From: Tetragenococcus halophilus subsp. flandriensis
Lineage (GTDB): Bacteria; Bacillota; Bacilli; Lactobacillales; Enterococcaceae
DNA length: 42,717 nucleotides
Direction: 5' to 3'
Assembly: GCF_030161475.1 (NCBI RefSeq)
Contig: NZ_BSUG01000019.1
Location: 1-42,717 of the forward strand
Part shown: positions 17,690 through 25,612 of the stretch, piece by piece
How positions within the stretch are numbered: position 1 is the stretch's first letter
Layout: each line of letters opens with the position of its first letter
Position numbers and translations under genes: made by a program
Notes under the pieces: model-generated
Told to the model about the DNA's origin: nothing
Seen by the model: only the letters and a program-made list of their open reading frames with translations
The model's database searches: none

Positions 17690-17743
17690 AAGCAAATTAA
17701 TCCAGACGATGCTTAGTAAGTCTTGGGTTAATTTGTTTTTTAT
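17690..17743 (+). terminator. Terminator of the galactitol-type operon
   Basis: AGCAAATTAATCC pairs with GGGTTAATTTGTT (G-U pair included), extended by an inner AGA/TCT, and is followed by a T-rich run. It lies about 20 bases after the aldolase stop codon. Confidence 0.75.
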
Positions 17744-17820
17744 TGTAGATTTTTAGTTCGTTGTTACTTATCATATAAAAATACGTTTTTATTATCTCTT
17801 ACTTTTTGTAAGCAAAATAA

Positions 17821-17848
17821 TTGGAATTCTCATAAAATAGTTTATAGT
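17821..17848 (+). promoter_or_regulatory. Probable SigA promoter of the oxidoreductase pair
   Basis: TTGGAA (17821-17826) and TATAGT (17843-17848) are separated by 16 bases, placing the transcript start about 20 bases before the start codon. A second TATAAT at 17854 lacks a good -35 box at the right distance. Confidence 0.45.
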
Positions 17849-17873
17849 AAGGGTATAATAAATGTAGAGGGGT

Positions 17874-18935
17874 ATGGAAATGGTAGATAGTAATAAATTA
17901 ACATTTGGTTTAGATACATTCGGAGATATGGCTTATGATGATCAAACGCAAGAAAGATTCAATTATGGTCAATCACTGAGAAACATTATTGAAGAAGGAA
18001 AGTTAGCGGATCAAGTAGGTGTAGACGTGATTGCTTTAGGTGAACATCATCGTTCAGAATATGTAATTTCGAGTCCGGACACAGTTTTAGCGGCTTTAGC
18101 AACAGTGACTGAAAATATTACCTTGGGAACAGGGGTCACAATATTAAGTTCGGATGATCCGGTGCGAGTTTATGAACGTTTTGCGACAATTAACGCTATA
18201 TCTAATGGACGTGCGCAAGTGATGTTGGGTCGTGGTGCATTTACTGAATCATTCCCATTGTTTGGCCATGATGTCAGAAATTACGAAGACTTATTTGAAG
18301 AAAAAGTTGCTTTATTTAATGAATTGTTAAAAGACGAGCCTCTGACTTGGGAAGGTCATCTTACTCAATCCTTAGAAGATGTACAGCTGTATCCAAAAAT
18401 GGAGAAACCATTGCAGGTACGTATTGGTGTTGGTGGTTCACCCGATTCAGTAATTCGCGCAGCTAGATATGGATTTCCTATAGTGTTAGCGGTAATTGGA
18501 GGTAATCCTTATCGTTTTAAACAATATATCGACCTTTATAAAAAAGCAGCGGCAAAATTTGGTATGCCTGTTTATCCAGTGGGTATACATTCGCCTGGTG
18601 TAATTGCTGATACGGATGAAGAGGCTAAAGAAATTGCTTGGAAATATGTGAAACGGACAATTGATCATCTTAGTGAAGAGAAAGGCATGCCAGCGATGAC
18701 TAGAGATCGCTTTGAATTTGAAGTTACTAATGGTTCTTATTATGTTGGTAGTCCTGAAACCGTAGCACAAAAAATGGCTCGGGTAATGTCAGAAGTTGGT
18801 CTTGAACGTTTTGACTTGGTATATGGCGGTGGCGGCCAATTGCAAAAAGATCGTTTTAAAATGATCCAATTATACGGCGAAAAAGTAATCCCAAGAGTAA
18901 AAGAGTTATTAAAGGTTGGTGTAACTAGTGGATAA
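17874..18935 (+). CDS. LLM-class (luciferase-like) flavin-dependent oxidoreductase
   Basis: This is a bacterial-luciferase-fold oxidoreductase of 353 residues, probably FMN-dependent. The family pattern is clear: GLDTFGDMA at the first strand, VIALGEHHRSEYVISSPDTVLAA in pieces, LGTGVTILSSDDPVRVYERF, and GRAQVMLGRGAF. The C-terminal part has the usual SPETVAQKMARV helix. Substrate and reaction are unknown; homologs are usually annotated as putative monooxygenases. It starts at ATG 17874 after GAGGGG; another in-frame ATG at 17880 is possible. It overlaps the next gene by 8 bases, so the two form an operon. Confidence 0.85.
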   Translation: MEMVDSNKLTFGLDTFGDMAYDDQTQERFNYGQSLRNIIEEGKLADQVGVDVIALGEHHRSEYVISSPDTVLAALATVTENITLGTGVTILSSDDPVRVYERFATINAISNGRAQVMLGRGAFTESFPLFGHDVRNYEDLFEEKVALFNELLKDEPLTWEGHLTQSLEDVQLYPKMEKPLQVRIGVGGSPDSVIRAARYGFPIVLAVIGGNPYRFKQYIDLYKKAAAKFGMPVYPVGIHSPGVIADTDEEAKEIAWKYVKRTIDHLSEEKGMPAMTRDRFEFEVTNGSYYVGSPETVAQKMARVMSEVGLERFDLVYGGGGQLQKDRFKMIQLYGEKVIPRVKELLKVGVTSG

Positions 18936-19617
18936 AACGATATTAGGAATTTTAGGCGCCGGAAAACTAGGGACGACTTTGGCACGTTTAGCAGTAGCTG
19001 CTGGTTATGATGTGCTCATTGCTGGTTCAGGTTCTGTAGAAAAGATTTCACTAACAGTAGAAGTGCTCGTTCCGGGTGCACAAGCGCTGACTGCAAAAGA
19101 AGTTGCAGAAGAAGCCGATATTGTTGTATTAGCATTGCCCCTTGGTAAATATCAAACAATTCCCCAAACAGAATTAGCGGGTAAAACTGTGATTGATGCG
19201 ATGAATTATTGGTGGGAAATTGACGGTAAAGAAAATACAATTTCAGATTTTCAAATCTCTTCTTCAGAAGTTGTTCAAACCTTTTTAAAGAATAGTATTG
19301 TAGTCAAAGCGTTTAATCACATGGGATATCACGATTTAGAAGATGAAACACGCTCAATAGGAGAAAACGATCGAAAAGCTATCGCTTATGCGACAGATAG
19401 TCAAACAGCTGGGGAGACAGTAGCTCAAATCATCGATGATCTAGGTTTTAATCCATTATTTATTGGGTCACTGAAAAACGGTATTATTTTAGAACCAGGA
19501 AGTCCATTGTTTGGGGCAGATTTAGCCAAAGAAGAACTACAAGCTGCTGTTGACCAGTTTCCAGAAAGTGAATTTGGGAAGAAAATTGTAGCGGCTAGAG
19601 AAACTTTTAGTATGTAA
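18928..19617 (+). CDS. NADPH-dependent F420-reductase-like NAD(P)-binding protein
   Basis: This is a Rossmann-fold protein of 229 residues. The N-terminal GILGAGKLGTTLARLAVAAG is the dinucleotide-binding loop, followed by DVLIAGSG and ADIVVLALPLGKYQ. The C-terminal half resembles the NADP oxidoreductase (F420-dependent reductase) family, including VVKAFNHMGYHDLEDE. Lactic acid bacteria are not known to make F420, so the cofactor partner is more likely a flavin or only NAD(P)H; it may supply reduced flavin to the luciferase-like partner. It starts at GTG 18928, inside the end of the upstream gene. Confidence 0.8.
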   Translation: MDKTILGILGAGKLGTTLARLAVAAGYDVLIAGSGSVEKISLTVEVLVPGAQALTAKEVAEEADIVVLALPLGKYQTIPQTELAGKTVIDAMNYWWEIDGKENTISDFQISSSEVVQTFLKNSIVVKAFNHMGYHDLEDETRSIGENDRKAIAYATDSQTAGETVAQIIDDLGFNPLFIGSLKNGIILEPGSPLFGADLAKEELQAAVDQFPESEFGKKIVAARETFSM

Positions 19618-19669
19618 AAAAGCAAATTAACTCGAATTCCCACTAGTAATCGGGTTAATTTGCTTTTTT
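19616..19669. terminator. Bidirectional terminator between converging genes
   Basis: AAAAAGCAAATTAAC and its complement GTTAATTTGCTTTTTT form a stem of about 14 bp flanked by A-run and T-run. It serves the oxidoreductase pair from the left and the XRE regulator from the right. Confidence 0.85.
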
Positions 19670-19993
19670 ATTTTCCTCTGAAGCTTTCAGAATTTCATTA
19701 AACGCTTTGATAAATACCTCTTTTTGAGAGCTATGTTCAATATTTTGAATTAGCTGGTTTAGGTCTTCATCTTCTTGTTCAAAAGCTAAAAAAAAGGTGG
19801 TTAGGTCTATCCCAATAGCTGATGTTACTTTTATAAAAGTTTCTAATGTCCATTGCCGTTGTCCATTTTCCAATAAGCCAATATGATGTTGTGATAAACC
19901 AACTTTATCTGCTACATCTTGCTGGCTTAATTTGGCTTTTTTTCGATACCTAGCAACATGTTTACTAATTTTGTGTATTTGTTTTGGATTCAT
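19655..19993 (-). CDS. XRE-family helix-turn-helix regulator
   Basis: This small DNA-binding protein has 112 residues. Residues about 12-65 form a Cro/C1-type helix-turn-helix, with the recognition region LSQQDVADKVGLSQHHIGLLE in pieces. The remaining acidic tail (EQEDEDLNQLIQNIEHS) has no recognised domain and may serve dimerisation. The ATG follows AGGAGAA. It converges on the oxidoreductase pair and diverges from the second mannose-type PTS operon, so it could regulate the latter through the region at 20000-20150; that is inference. Confidence 0.82.
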   Translation of the reverse strand: MNPKQIHKISKHVARYRKKAKLSQQDVADKVGLSQHHIGLLENGQRQWTLETFIKVTSAIGIDLTTFFLAFEQEDEDLNQLIQNIEHSSQKEVFIKAFNEILKASEENKKAN

Positions 19994-20090
19994 AGCAATT
20001 CTCCTAATGGAATGAAATACTTACATATTAATTATAGGAATAAACAAATTTCATTTATACATACTAAAAGGAAATATTATAACAAAAATA

Positions 20091-20141
20091 TTTACTTTTA
20101 GAGAACATATGTGCTATAGTAAATGTATGATAAGCTTATCA
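20091..20141 (+). promoter_or_regulatory. Promoter with 14-bp palindromic operator candidate
   Basis: TTTACT (20091-20096) and TATAGT (20115-20120), 18 bases apart, make a plausible SigA promoter. A perfect palindrome TGATAAGCTTATCA (20128-20141) lies just at the expected transcript start, where a repressor would block initiation. A GntR-type or the neighbouring XRE protein could bind it. No sigma-54 box is present, unlike at the first mannose-type operon. Confidence 0.5.
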
Positions 20142-20204
20142 GTTTAGTTTAAAGATTTTAAACCATATTAATGTAGTCATAATAGTTTTGTATTTAATTC
20201 TTAA

Positions 20205-20280
20205 TAAGGGAGCAACCCTTAGTGGGCTTAACCTAAATTTTCCTTCGATATTGATTGAAAGGAAATTTAGGTTTTTTATT
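20205..20280 (+). promoter_or_regulatory. Attenuator-like leader with terminator before the second mannose PTS
   Basis: A small hairpin (TAAGGG/CCCTTA, 20205-20221) is followed by a strong terminator hairpin: AACCTAAATTT and AAATTTAGGTT arms with inner TCCTT/AAGGA (20230-20273), then TTTTTTATT. It sits about 100 bases downstream of the probable promoter and 100 bases before the EIIA gene. It could therefore be a regulated attenuator; it could also just end a short transcript. I do not recognise a known riboswitch class. Confidence 0.5.
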
Positions 20281-20380
20281 TAGGATTGTATTTATTGTAA
20301 AGAAGATTTAACAAAATAGAAAAATCCTTGATAAAAATACAAAATGAACTTAGTTCATAGAGTGAAGAGGTGTTTAGGAA

Positions 20381-20731
20381 GTGATTGTTTTATGTGGACA
20401 TGGTAATTATGGAAAGAACATATTAAGTAGTACCGAAATGATTAGTGGTGAACAGAAAAATATCTATACAGTAGACTTTACCGAAGAAATGTCGGTAAAA
20501 GATATTTACTATTCTTATGACGCTATCATTAAAGGCGTTGATGAAAAAGTTCTACTTTTATGCGACATCCCAGGAGGGAGTCCTGCTAATGCTGCGTTAC
20601 TTTATAAAAAGCAACATAAAAATGTGCGTGTCTTCACTGGATTAAATTTAGCTATGCTACTTACTTTAGCGTTGGGTGAGACTATTGATGACAGTGTTAA
20701 GAGTGCTATTAATAGTATAAAGGAACTGTGA
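20381..20731 (+). CDS. PTS mannose-family EIIA component (second system)
   Basis: This is a soluble EIIA of 116 residues, shorter than the 143 of the first system. The start GTG 20381 gives MIVLCGHGNYGKN with phospho-acceptor His7. CDIPGGSPANAALL is the second family block and VFTGLNLAMLLTLAL the third. It is the first gene of a five-gene operon (A, B, C, D, SIS protein). The N-terminus is compact and lacks any linked EIIB domain. Confidence 0.88.
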   Translation: MIVLCGHGNYGKNILSSTEMISGEQKNIYTVDFTEEMSVKDIYYSYDAIIKGVDEKVLLLCDIPGGSPANAALLYKKQHKNVRVFTGLNLAMLLTLALGETIDDSVKSAINSIKEL

Positions 20732-20744
20732 GGTGGGATATTAA

Positions 20745-21224
20745 ATGATAGTAAGTATACGAATTGACGAGCGCTTAATTCACGGGCAAGTGGCTACTAT
20801 GTGGACAAATCATTTAAAAGCAGATCGTATCATTGTAATAGATGATCAAATTGTTCAGGATGAGATGGAAAAAGATGTCTTAAAAATGGCTAAACCTAGT
20901 TCATGTAAATTGAGTATCTCAACAATAAAAGGAGCATCAAGAAGGTTTAACGCTGGTAAGTACGAAGACGAGCGAATATTTATATTAGTGAAAAGCTCTG
21001 CTATTTTAGTTGAATTATTGGAAAACAATGTAAATTTAACAGAAATAAATGTAGGAAACATGTCAAGTAAAAAAGGGTCAAAACAAATTACTAAGTCAAT
21101 TAATATTACAGAAAGCGATATAGAAAATTTTGAGGAGTTAGACAGGCGCCATGTAAAATTATTTATACAAATGACGCCAAATGATGAAAAGAAAAATCTT
21201 ATTAGTTTATTAAAGGAGAATTGA
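20745..21224 (+). CDS. PTS mannose-family EIIB component (second system)
   Basis: This EIIB of 159 residues shows SIRIDERLIHGQVATMW, placing the phospho-acceptor at His13, and the conserved C-terminal MTPNDEKKNLISLL. It begins 13 bases after the EIIA stop and ends 4 bases before the EIIC gene. It belongs to the mannose/sorbose EIIB family; the specific sugar is not evident. Confidence 0.9.
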   Translation: MIVSIRIDERLIHGQVATMWTNHLKADRIIVIDDQIVQDEMEKDVLKMAKPSSCKLSISTIKGASRRFNAGKYEDERIFILVKSSAILVELLENNVNLTEINVGNMSSKKGSKQITKSINITESDIENFEELDRRHVKLFIQMTPNDEKKNLISLLKEN

Positions 21225-21228
21225 TACT

Positions 21229-22038
21229 ATGCTTGCAACTTGGCAAATTATAGTTTTAATTTTGTTGTCTTTTTTTTCCATTTTCGACATGATTTCGTTA
21301 AATATAGGAATGCAATATCCGGTAATTGTAGGTACTGTGGTAGGCATTATTGTAGGGGATATACAACTAGGATTAATGATTGGTGCTACCTTACAATTAA
21401 TGGTCTTAGGAGTAGGAACATATGGAGGTGCTTCTATCCCAGACTTTACTTCAGGAGCAATTATAGGTACAGTGTTTGCTCATACTACGGGAAATGGCTT
21501 AGAATTTGCACTGGCTTTAGCTGTCCCGGTTGGATTATTAATGGTGCAATTAGACGTACTAGCACGATTTGCGAATACATTTTTTTTACACCAAACGGAT
21601 AAAAGCATTGACCAAGCCGATCCCCAAAAAGTAGCTAACAATATTATTTTAGGAATTATTCCTTGGGGACTTTCTAGGATGATCCCTATAGCTATTATGC
21701 TAATTTTTGGACAAAATGTAGTTGATTTTATTGTAAACAGGATGCCTGATTGGCTGATGGGAGGTTTAGAGGTTGCTGGCGGGCTTTTACCGGTTGTTGG
21801 TATAGCTGTACTTTTAAAATATCTTCCAACGGCAAGTTATTTTCCTTATTTACTTGTAGGTTTTTTCTTTGCTTCATACTTAGAAATTCCTATGTTAGGG
21901 GTGGCGATGATCGGTTTAGCCCTAGCTATTATTCATTTTAAACAAGCAAATAAAAAAGCAGAAGCAGTAACTGTAGGTTCGCAATTGAACGAAAATACTT
22001 CTGAAGGAGAACTCGACGATGGAGAATATGAAGAATAG
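21229..22038 (+). CDS. PTS mannose-family EIIC component (second system)
   Basis: This is a membrane channel subunit of 269 residues with about seven hydrophobic segments. Family blocks include GDIQLGLMIGATLQLMVLG and YGGASIPDFTSGAIIGT, which correspond to the substrate region of sorbose/mannose EIIC. The acidic C-terminal tail (ENTSEGELDDGEYEE) overlaps the EIID start by 20 bases, and a GAAGGAGA site inside it serves EIID. The sugar is unknown. Confidence 0.9.
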   Translation: MLATWQIIVLILLSFFSIFDMISLNIGMQYPVIVGTVVGIIVGDIQLGLMIGATLQLMVLGVGTYGGASIPDFTSGAIIGTVFAHTTGNGLEFALALAVPVGLLMVQLDVLARFANTFFLHQTDKSIDQADPQKVANNIILGIIPWGLSRMIPIAIMLIFGQNVVDFIVNRMPDWLMGGLEVAGGLLPVVGIAVLLKYLPTASYFPYLLVGFFFASYLEIPMLGVAMIGLALAIIHFKQANKKAEAVTVGSQLNENTSEGELDDGEYEE

Positions 22039-22828
22039 CTTAGTAACAAAAAGAGATTTATTTCAAGCAAGTTATCGATGGTTATTAGCAAGTCAAATCT
22101 GCTGGAACTATGAACGTATGATGTCAACTGGTTACTTGTATACTATGCTTCCATTCCTTAAGAAAAAATATGGTCACGATAAAAAACAATTAAAAGAAAT
22201 AATGGATACGCATAATCAATTTTTTAATACGAATCCAATGGTAGGGCATATTATACTTGGGATTGATATGGCTATTGAAGAACAAGAAGGAATGGAGTCA
22301 AAAGAAGTCATTACTGGAATTAAAGCTGGTTTAATGGGACCATTTGCAGGTGTTGGAGATACAATATTTGGTGTACTAATTCCAACGATATGCGGTTCAA
22401 TTGCAGCTTATATGGGAAGACAAGGGAATATCACTGGTGTTGTTATATGGGTTTTAGTGAATATTGCTGTTATCGTTGGGAGAATGTTTTTGACACCTTT
22501 TGGGTATCGCCAAGGTTTAAAATTAGTTAATGAATTTAGTGACAAATTGAATGCGCTAACAGACGCAGCAATCTTATTGGGTATTACTGTAGTTGGAGCT
22601 TTGGTACCAACTGTTATAACAGCTGACGTTTCTTTTGTTTACCAATCTGGAGAAGTTGAGTTGGAGTTACAAGAAATTTTAGATCAAATTATGCCAGCAT
22701 TAATACCTGCAGCGTTAGTGGGCTTGGTTTATTGGTTATTAGGCAGGAAAAAAATGACTTCGTCCAAAGCGATTTTATTGGTTATGCTGTTATCGATACT
22801 ATTTTATAATTTAAATATTTTAGAATAA
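22019..22828 (+). CDS. PTS mannose-family EIID component (second system)
   Basis: This is the second membrane subunit, 269 residues. The N-terminal signature LLASQICWNYERMMSTGYLY and the block KAGLMGPFAGVGDTIFGVL identify EIID. The start ATG 22019 lies 8 bases after AAGGAGA; an alternative ATG at 22028 is in frame. It is followed after 22 bases by the SIS-domain gene with its own AAAGGGAGA site. Confidence 0.9.
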   Translation: MENMKNSLVTKRDLFQASYRWLLASQICWNYERMMSTGYLYTMLPFLKKKYGHDKKQLKEIMDTHNQFFNTNPMVGHIILGIDMAIEEQEGMESKEVITGIKAGLMGPFAGVGDTIFGVLIPTICGSIAAYMGRQGNITGVVIWVLVNIAVIVGRMFLTPFGYRQGLKLVNEFSDKLNALTDAAILLGITVVGALVPTVITADVSFVYQSGEVELELQEILDQIMPALIPAALVGLVYWLLGRKKMTSSKAILLVMLLSILFYNLNILE

Positions 22829-22850
22829 TAAAAATAAAGGGAGATAAATT

Positions 22851-23555
22851 ATGACTTTAGCTTTTTTTGAAGAATGTAAAAGATTAACAAAAATACTAGA
22901 AGAAAATGAACAAAAACATATTTTTCAAGCGGCTGAAATAGTAGCCGAGGGCATTATGAATGGCGGAATTGTACAAACGTTTGGTAGTGGACATTCACAT
23001 GCGGGAGCGCTTGAAATTAGTGGCAGAGCAGGCGGATTAATCCCTTCAAAAATAATTATGGATCCTGCAGGAGGAATGTATGAACAATGTGAAGGTGTTG
23101 GGGAGTTATTAACACATAGAGTAATGATCAAACCAAATGATATATTTTTCTTGATTTCGAATTCTGGTCGTAATCCTATGGGAATTGAAATAGCAAAGTG
23201 GGTAAAAGAACATGGGAATAAGTTAATCGTTGTAACTGCTCTAGATATCTCAAAAAGTTCTACTTCTAGACATAGTAGCGGAAAATTATTATATGAATTT
23301 GCCGATGTTGTGCTAGATAACCATTCTGCTTTTGGGGATGCAGCCTTAACTATAAAAGGACTTGATTCAAAAGTTTGTGGCACTTCTTCATTTGCCGCAA
23401 CTTTACTATTACAACAAACGATGTATGAAGCGTATGCTTTGATGGTTGAAAAAGGCTATGAACCGCCAATTTATAAAAGTGCAAATGTCGATGGTGGTTT
23501 TGAATATAATTTAGAATTTGAAAATCAATACAGTGATAGAATTTTTCATATATAA
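22851..23555 (+). CDS. SIS-domain phosphosugar-binding protein, UPF0309-like
   Basis: This is a single SIS-domain protein of 234 residues. Visible motifs are [20 protein letters not shown], the proline-glycine turn [30 protein letters not shown] and [17 protein letters not shown]. This matches the UPF0309 group of uncharacterised sugar isomerase-like proteins and differs from the two-SIS-domain deglycase at 8448. It probably isomerises or cleaves the phosphosugar delivered by the PTS it is encoded with, for example an amino-sugar or N-acyl sugar phosphate; that is inference from position only. Confidence 0.82.
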   Translation: MTLAFFEECKRLTKILEENEQKHIFQAAEIVAEGIMNGGIVQTFGSGHSHAGALEISGRAGGLIPSKIIMDPAGGMYEQCEGVGELLTHRVMIKPNDIFFLISNSGRNPMGIEIAKWVKEHGNKLIVVTALDISKSSTSRHSSGKLLYEFADVVLDNHSAFGDAALTIKGLDSKVCGTSSFAATLLLQQTMYEAYALMVEKGYEPPIYKSANVDGGFEYNLEFENQYSDRIFHI

Positions 23556-23576
23556 ATTGAGCAAAAGGGATTATAG

Positions 23577-23925
23577 ATGAATAATAGCGAGAAAAAACTA
23601 CCTTTAAAAAAATAGAGGCACTATAAAAATAACAAAATGCTTCTTATTTGATTGCTGATACGGATTTTAAATTGCCGGAATTTTTAGAGTAGCAATTTAT
23701 ACAGTGCATAGAACAAAAATTATAATGATTATACAGATATTATTGAAAGTATAAAATTTGTAGACATTAGAATGGTATTAATCTGAGCCTTTTTGACTTA
23801 CTTGAAAAAGAGAATATCTAATATTCTACTGAATAGTTATGCAATTGCATTACTGCAATTCAACAAAGTTTCTATTATGTATCAAAAGAAGCAGCTTTCA
23901 TATCAGACTGGCAAGAGTTGATATG
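23577..23925 (+). pseudogene. Decayed gene, possibly a GntR/UTRA-type regulator
   Basis: After the SIS gene there are 300 bases of coding-like but broken sequence. From 23577 an ATG frame reads MNNSEKKLPLKK and stops. Around 23786-23924 one frame reads SLFDLLEKENI, stop, YSTE, stop, then LCNCITAIQQSFYYVSKEAA and more. The phrase SLFDLLEKENI is like the start of UTRA ligand domains in GntR regulators, which often accompany PTS operons. The evidence is weak; it could be another decayed gene. Confidence 0.25.
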
Positions 23926-23938
23926 AAAGCTGCTTTTA
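23889..23938. terminator. Strong bidirectional terminator
   Basis: AGCAGCTTTCATATCA (23890-23905) pairs perfectly with TGATATGAAAGCTGCT (23919-23934), followed by TTTTAT. It probably ends the second mannose-type operon, and the opposite orientation would stop transcripts from the minus-strand genes. Confidence 0.85.
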
Positions 23939-24102
23939 TATTTTGCTTAGTATTAGTTTGGTTAAATTATTTTTACAAACTATATAATGTTTATCACGAA
24001 TTCATTAATAATTAGGAAAATCTGAAAGGTATCTGCAATTGTTAAAATAAAATAAGCAATAATAAATTCTGTCCGCCCAATTTTAGACTGAAAAATCTAG
24101 TA

Positions 24103-25353
24103 TTACAGATTTGATAAATTTTCAAAGAAATTAAGCAAACTATTGATTCCAAGACCTAAAGTAATAAGAGTTGCTATCCCACCAAGTATATTTTGCACTA
24201 TATTGTTTCTATATTCTTGTAATAATTTCTTATTATTTGCAGCAATCATAATTAAAATAGCTACGATGGGTAAAAATAGTCCACTGATTGCAGAGGCAAA
24301 TACGATAATCTGCGTTGGATTTGTGCCAATGGCTGCAAATATCGAACCAAAAATAACAGCTGAACCTCCTGTTATTCGAGCTTTCATGCCATTAGCTTCC
24401 CAATTAAACAATCTGGCTAAAACAGTTTTTAAAATAAGAGGTGTAGCAATCGCAGAAGATAATCCAGCGGCTACAATACCGATGTTTCCAATAATTCTGG
24501 CGTAGCTTCCTAGTGTTGGTTCCAACATTTGAGAAAATACAAGGGGTGTGTCTACGACAGTTCCACTTCCGTATAAAACAGTTCCACTCGTAATAATAAT
24601 AGCAAGGGAAATAATCGTTCCTATTCCAACGTTAAAGTAAATATCAAAATTAGCATCTTCTAAATGCTCGGAACCTTGCCATTTTTCAGCAGTGGTTGTG
24701 GCATGCATCAATATATTGATACCGATCAATGTCGTGCCAATTAATGCGATAATATTTACGCCTGAACCTTCAGGGATATTTGTGGGAATAAAACCGCTTA
24801 ATACTTCACCATAATTAGGCAAAACAAGTATCATGGTAAGTATAAAAATAAAACCCATTAGACTAACAAAGAAAGTCATCAATTTTTCAAGCGTTTTAGC
24901 AGTTCCAACCGCCACAGCATAAAATGCGGCTCCTCCAAGAATCAGTGCTGAGAGCCATTGTGGAAGATTCGCACCATCAGCTATCCCTAATGATCCGCCG
25001 ATAAGATTTCCCGCTTCAAGTCCAAATGCCGTAGCAAATAAAGTGACAACAATAATACTTTTGATGATAATTCCTGCAACTTTTTTATTTGAAAAACTTG
25101 CCGTTGCTGCTTCTGCTATATCATGGTTTGAAATAATGCCAATTCTTCCGGCCATTTCCATTAAAACTACCAGAGACAGACCCGAAAAAAGTATTGCCCA
25201 TAATAATGAATATTTAAAATTAACGCCGGCTAATGTCGTTGTTGTAATCGTACCAGGACCAACAAAAGCGCTAGTTACTATGGCTGCTGGTCCCATGTTT
25301 TTCAACTTTTCCGCTAGACTTTTCTTATGTTTTTTCTTTTTACTCATCTCCAC
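24103..25353 (-). CDS. Divergent Nramp-like membrane transporter
   Basis: This is a membrane protein of 416 residues with about eleven hydrophobic helices and the overall pattern of the Nramp family. In canonical Nramp metal transporters helix 1 carries DPGN and helix 6 carries MPH, residues that bind Mn or Fe. Here the helix 1 position reads FVGPGTITTTT and helix 6 reads NILMHATTTAEKW, so the key Asp, Asn and the methionine position are changed. It may not transport transition metals. It lies 259 bases downstream of an Ldh2-family dehydrogenase on the same strand and has its own upstream region. Substrate unknown. Confidence 0.75.
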   Translation of the reverse strand: MEMSKKKKHKKSLAEKLKNMGPAAIVTSAFVGPGTITTTTLAGVNFKYSLLWAILFSGLSLVVLMEMAGRIGIISNHDIAEAATASFSNKKVAGIIIKSIIVVTLFATAFGLEAGNLIGGSLGIADGANLPQWLSALILGGAAFYAVAVGTAKTLEKLMTFFVSLMGFIFILTMILVLPNYGEVLSGFIPTNIPEGSGVNIIALIGTTLIGINILMHATTTAEKWQGSEHLEDANFDIYFNVGIGTIISLAIIITSGTVLYGSGTVVDTPLVFSQMLEPTLGSYARIIGNIGIVAAGLSSAIATPLILKTVLARLFNWEANGMKARITGGSAVIFGSIFAAIGTNPTQIIVFASAISGLFLPIVAILIMIAANNKKLLQEYRNNIVQNILGGIATLITLGLGINSLLNFFENLSNL

Positions 25354-25612
25354 TCACCCCTAAAGTTATATACTAGTTAATCTACTTCTCGTCGTTTCGA
25401 AAAAATTTAGTTTTCTATAACAATTACCTTATGATTTCCCCATTTTGGGGTGAGTACATTTTAACCTAATTTAAAAAATATTGATAGTTAAATATTTGCT
25501 TTTAACACGCTTAAAATTAAGGTTCAGTTTAATAACGGGCTTTATTTTCAATTATTTACTGATTTTTCAACCTTTAGTTTAGAAAAACTGTAAAATAACA
25601 AATTATAATTTT

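Noticed and set aside
24103-25353. Canonical manganese transporter MntH
   Set aside because: The DPGN motif is absent and the helix 6 motif is altered, so the name MntH is not justified.
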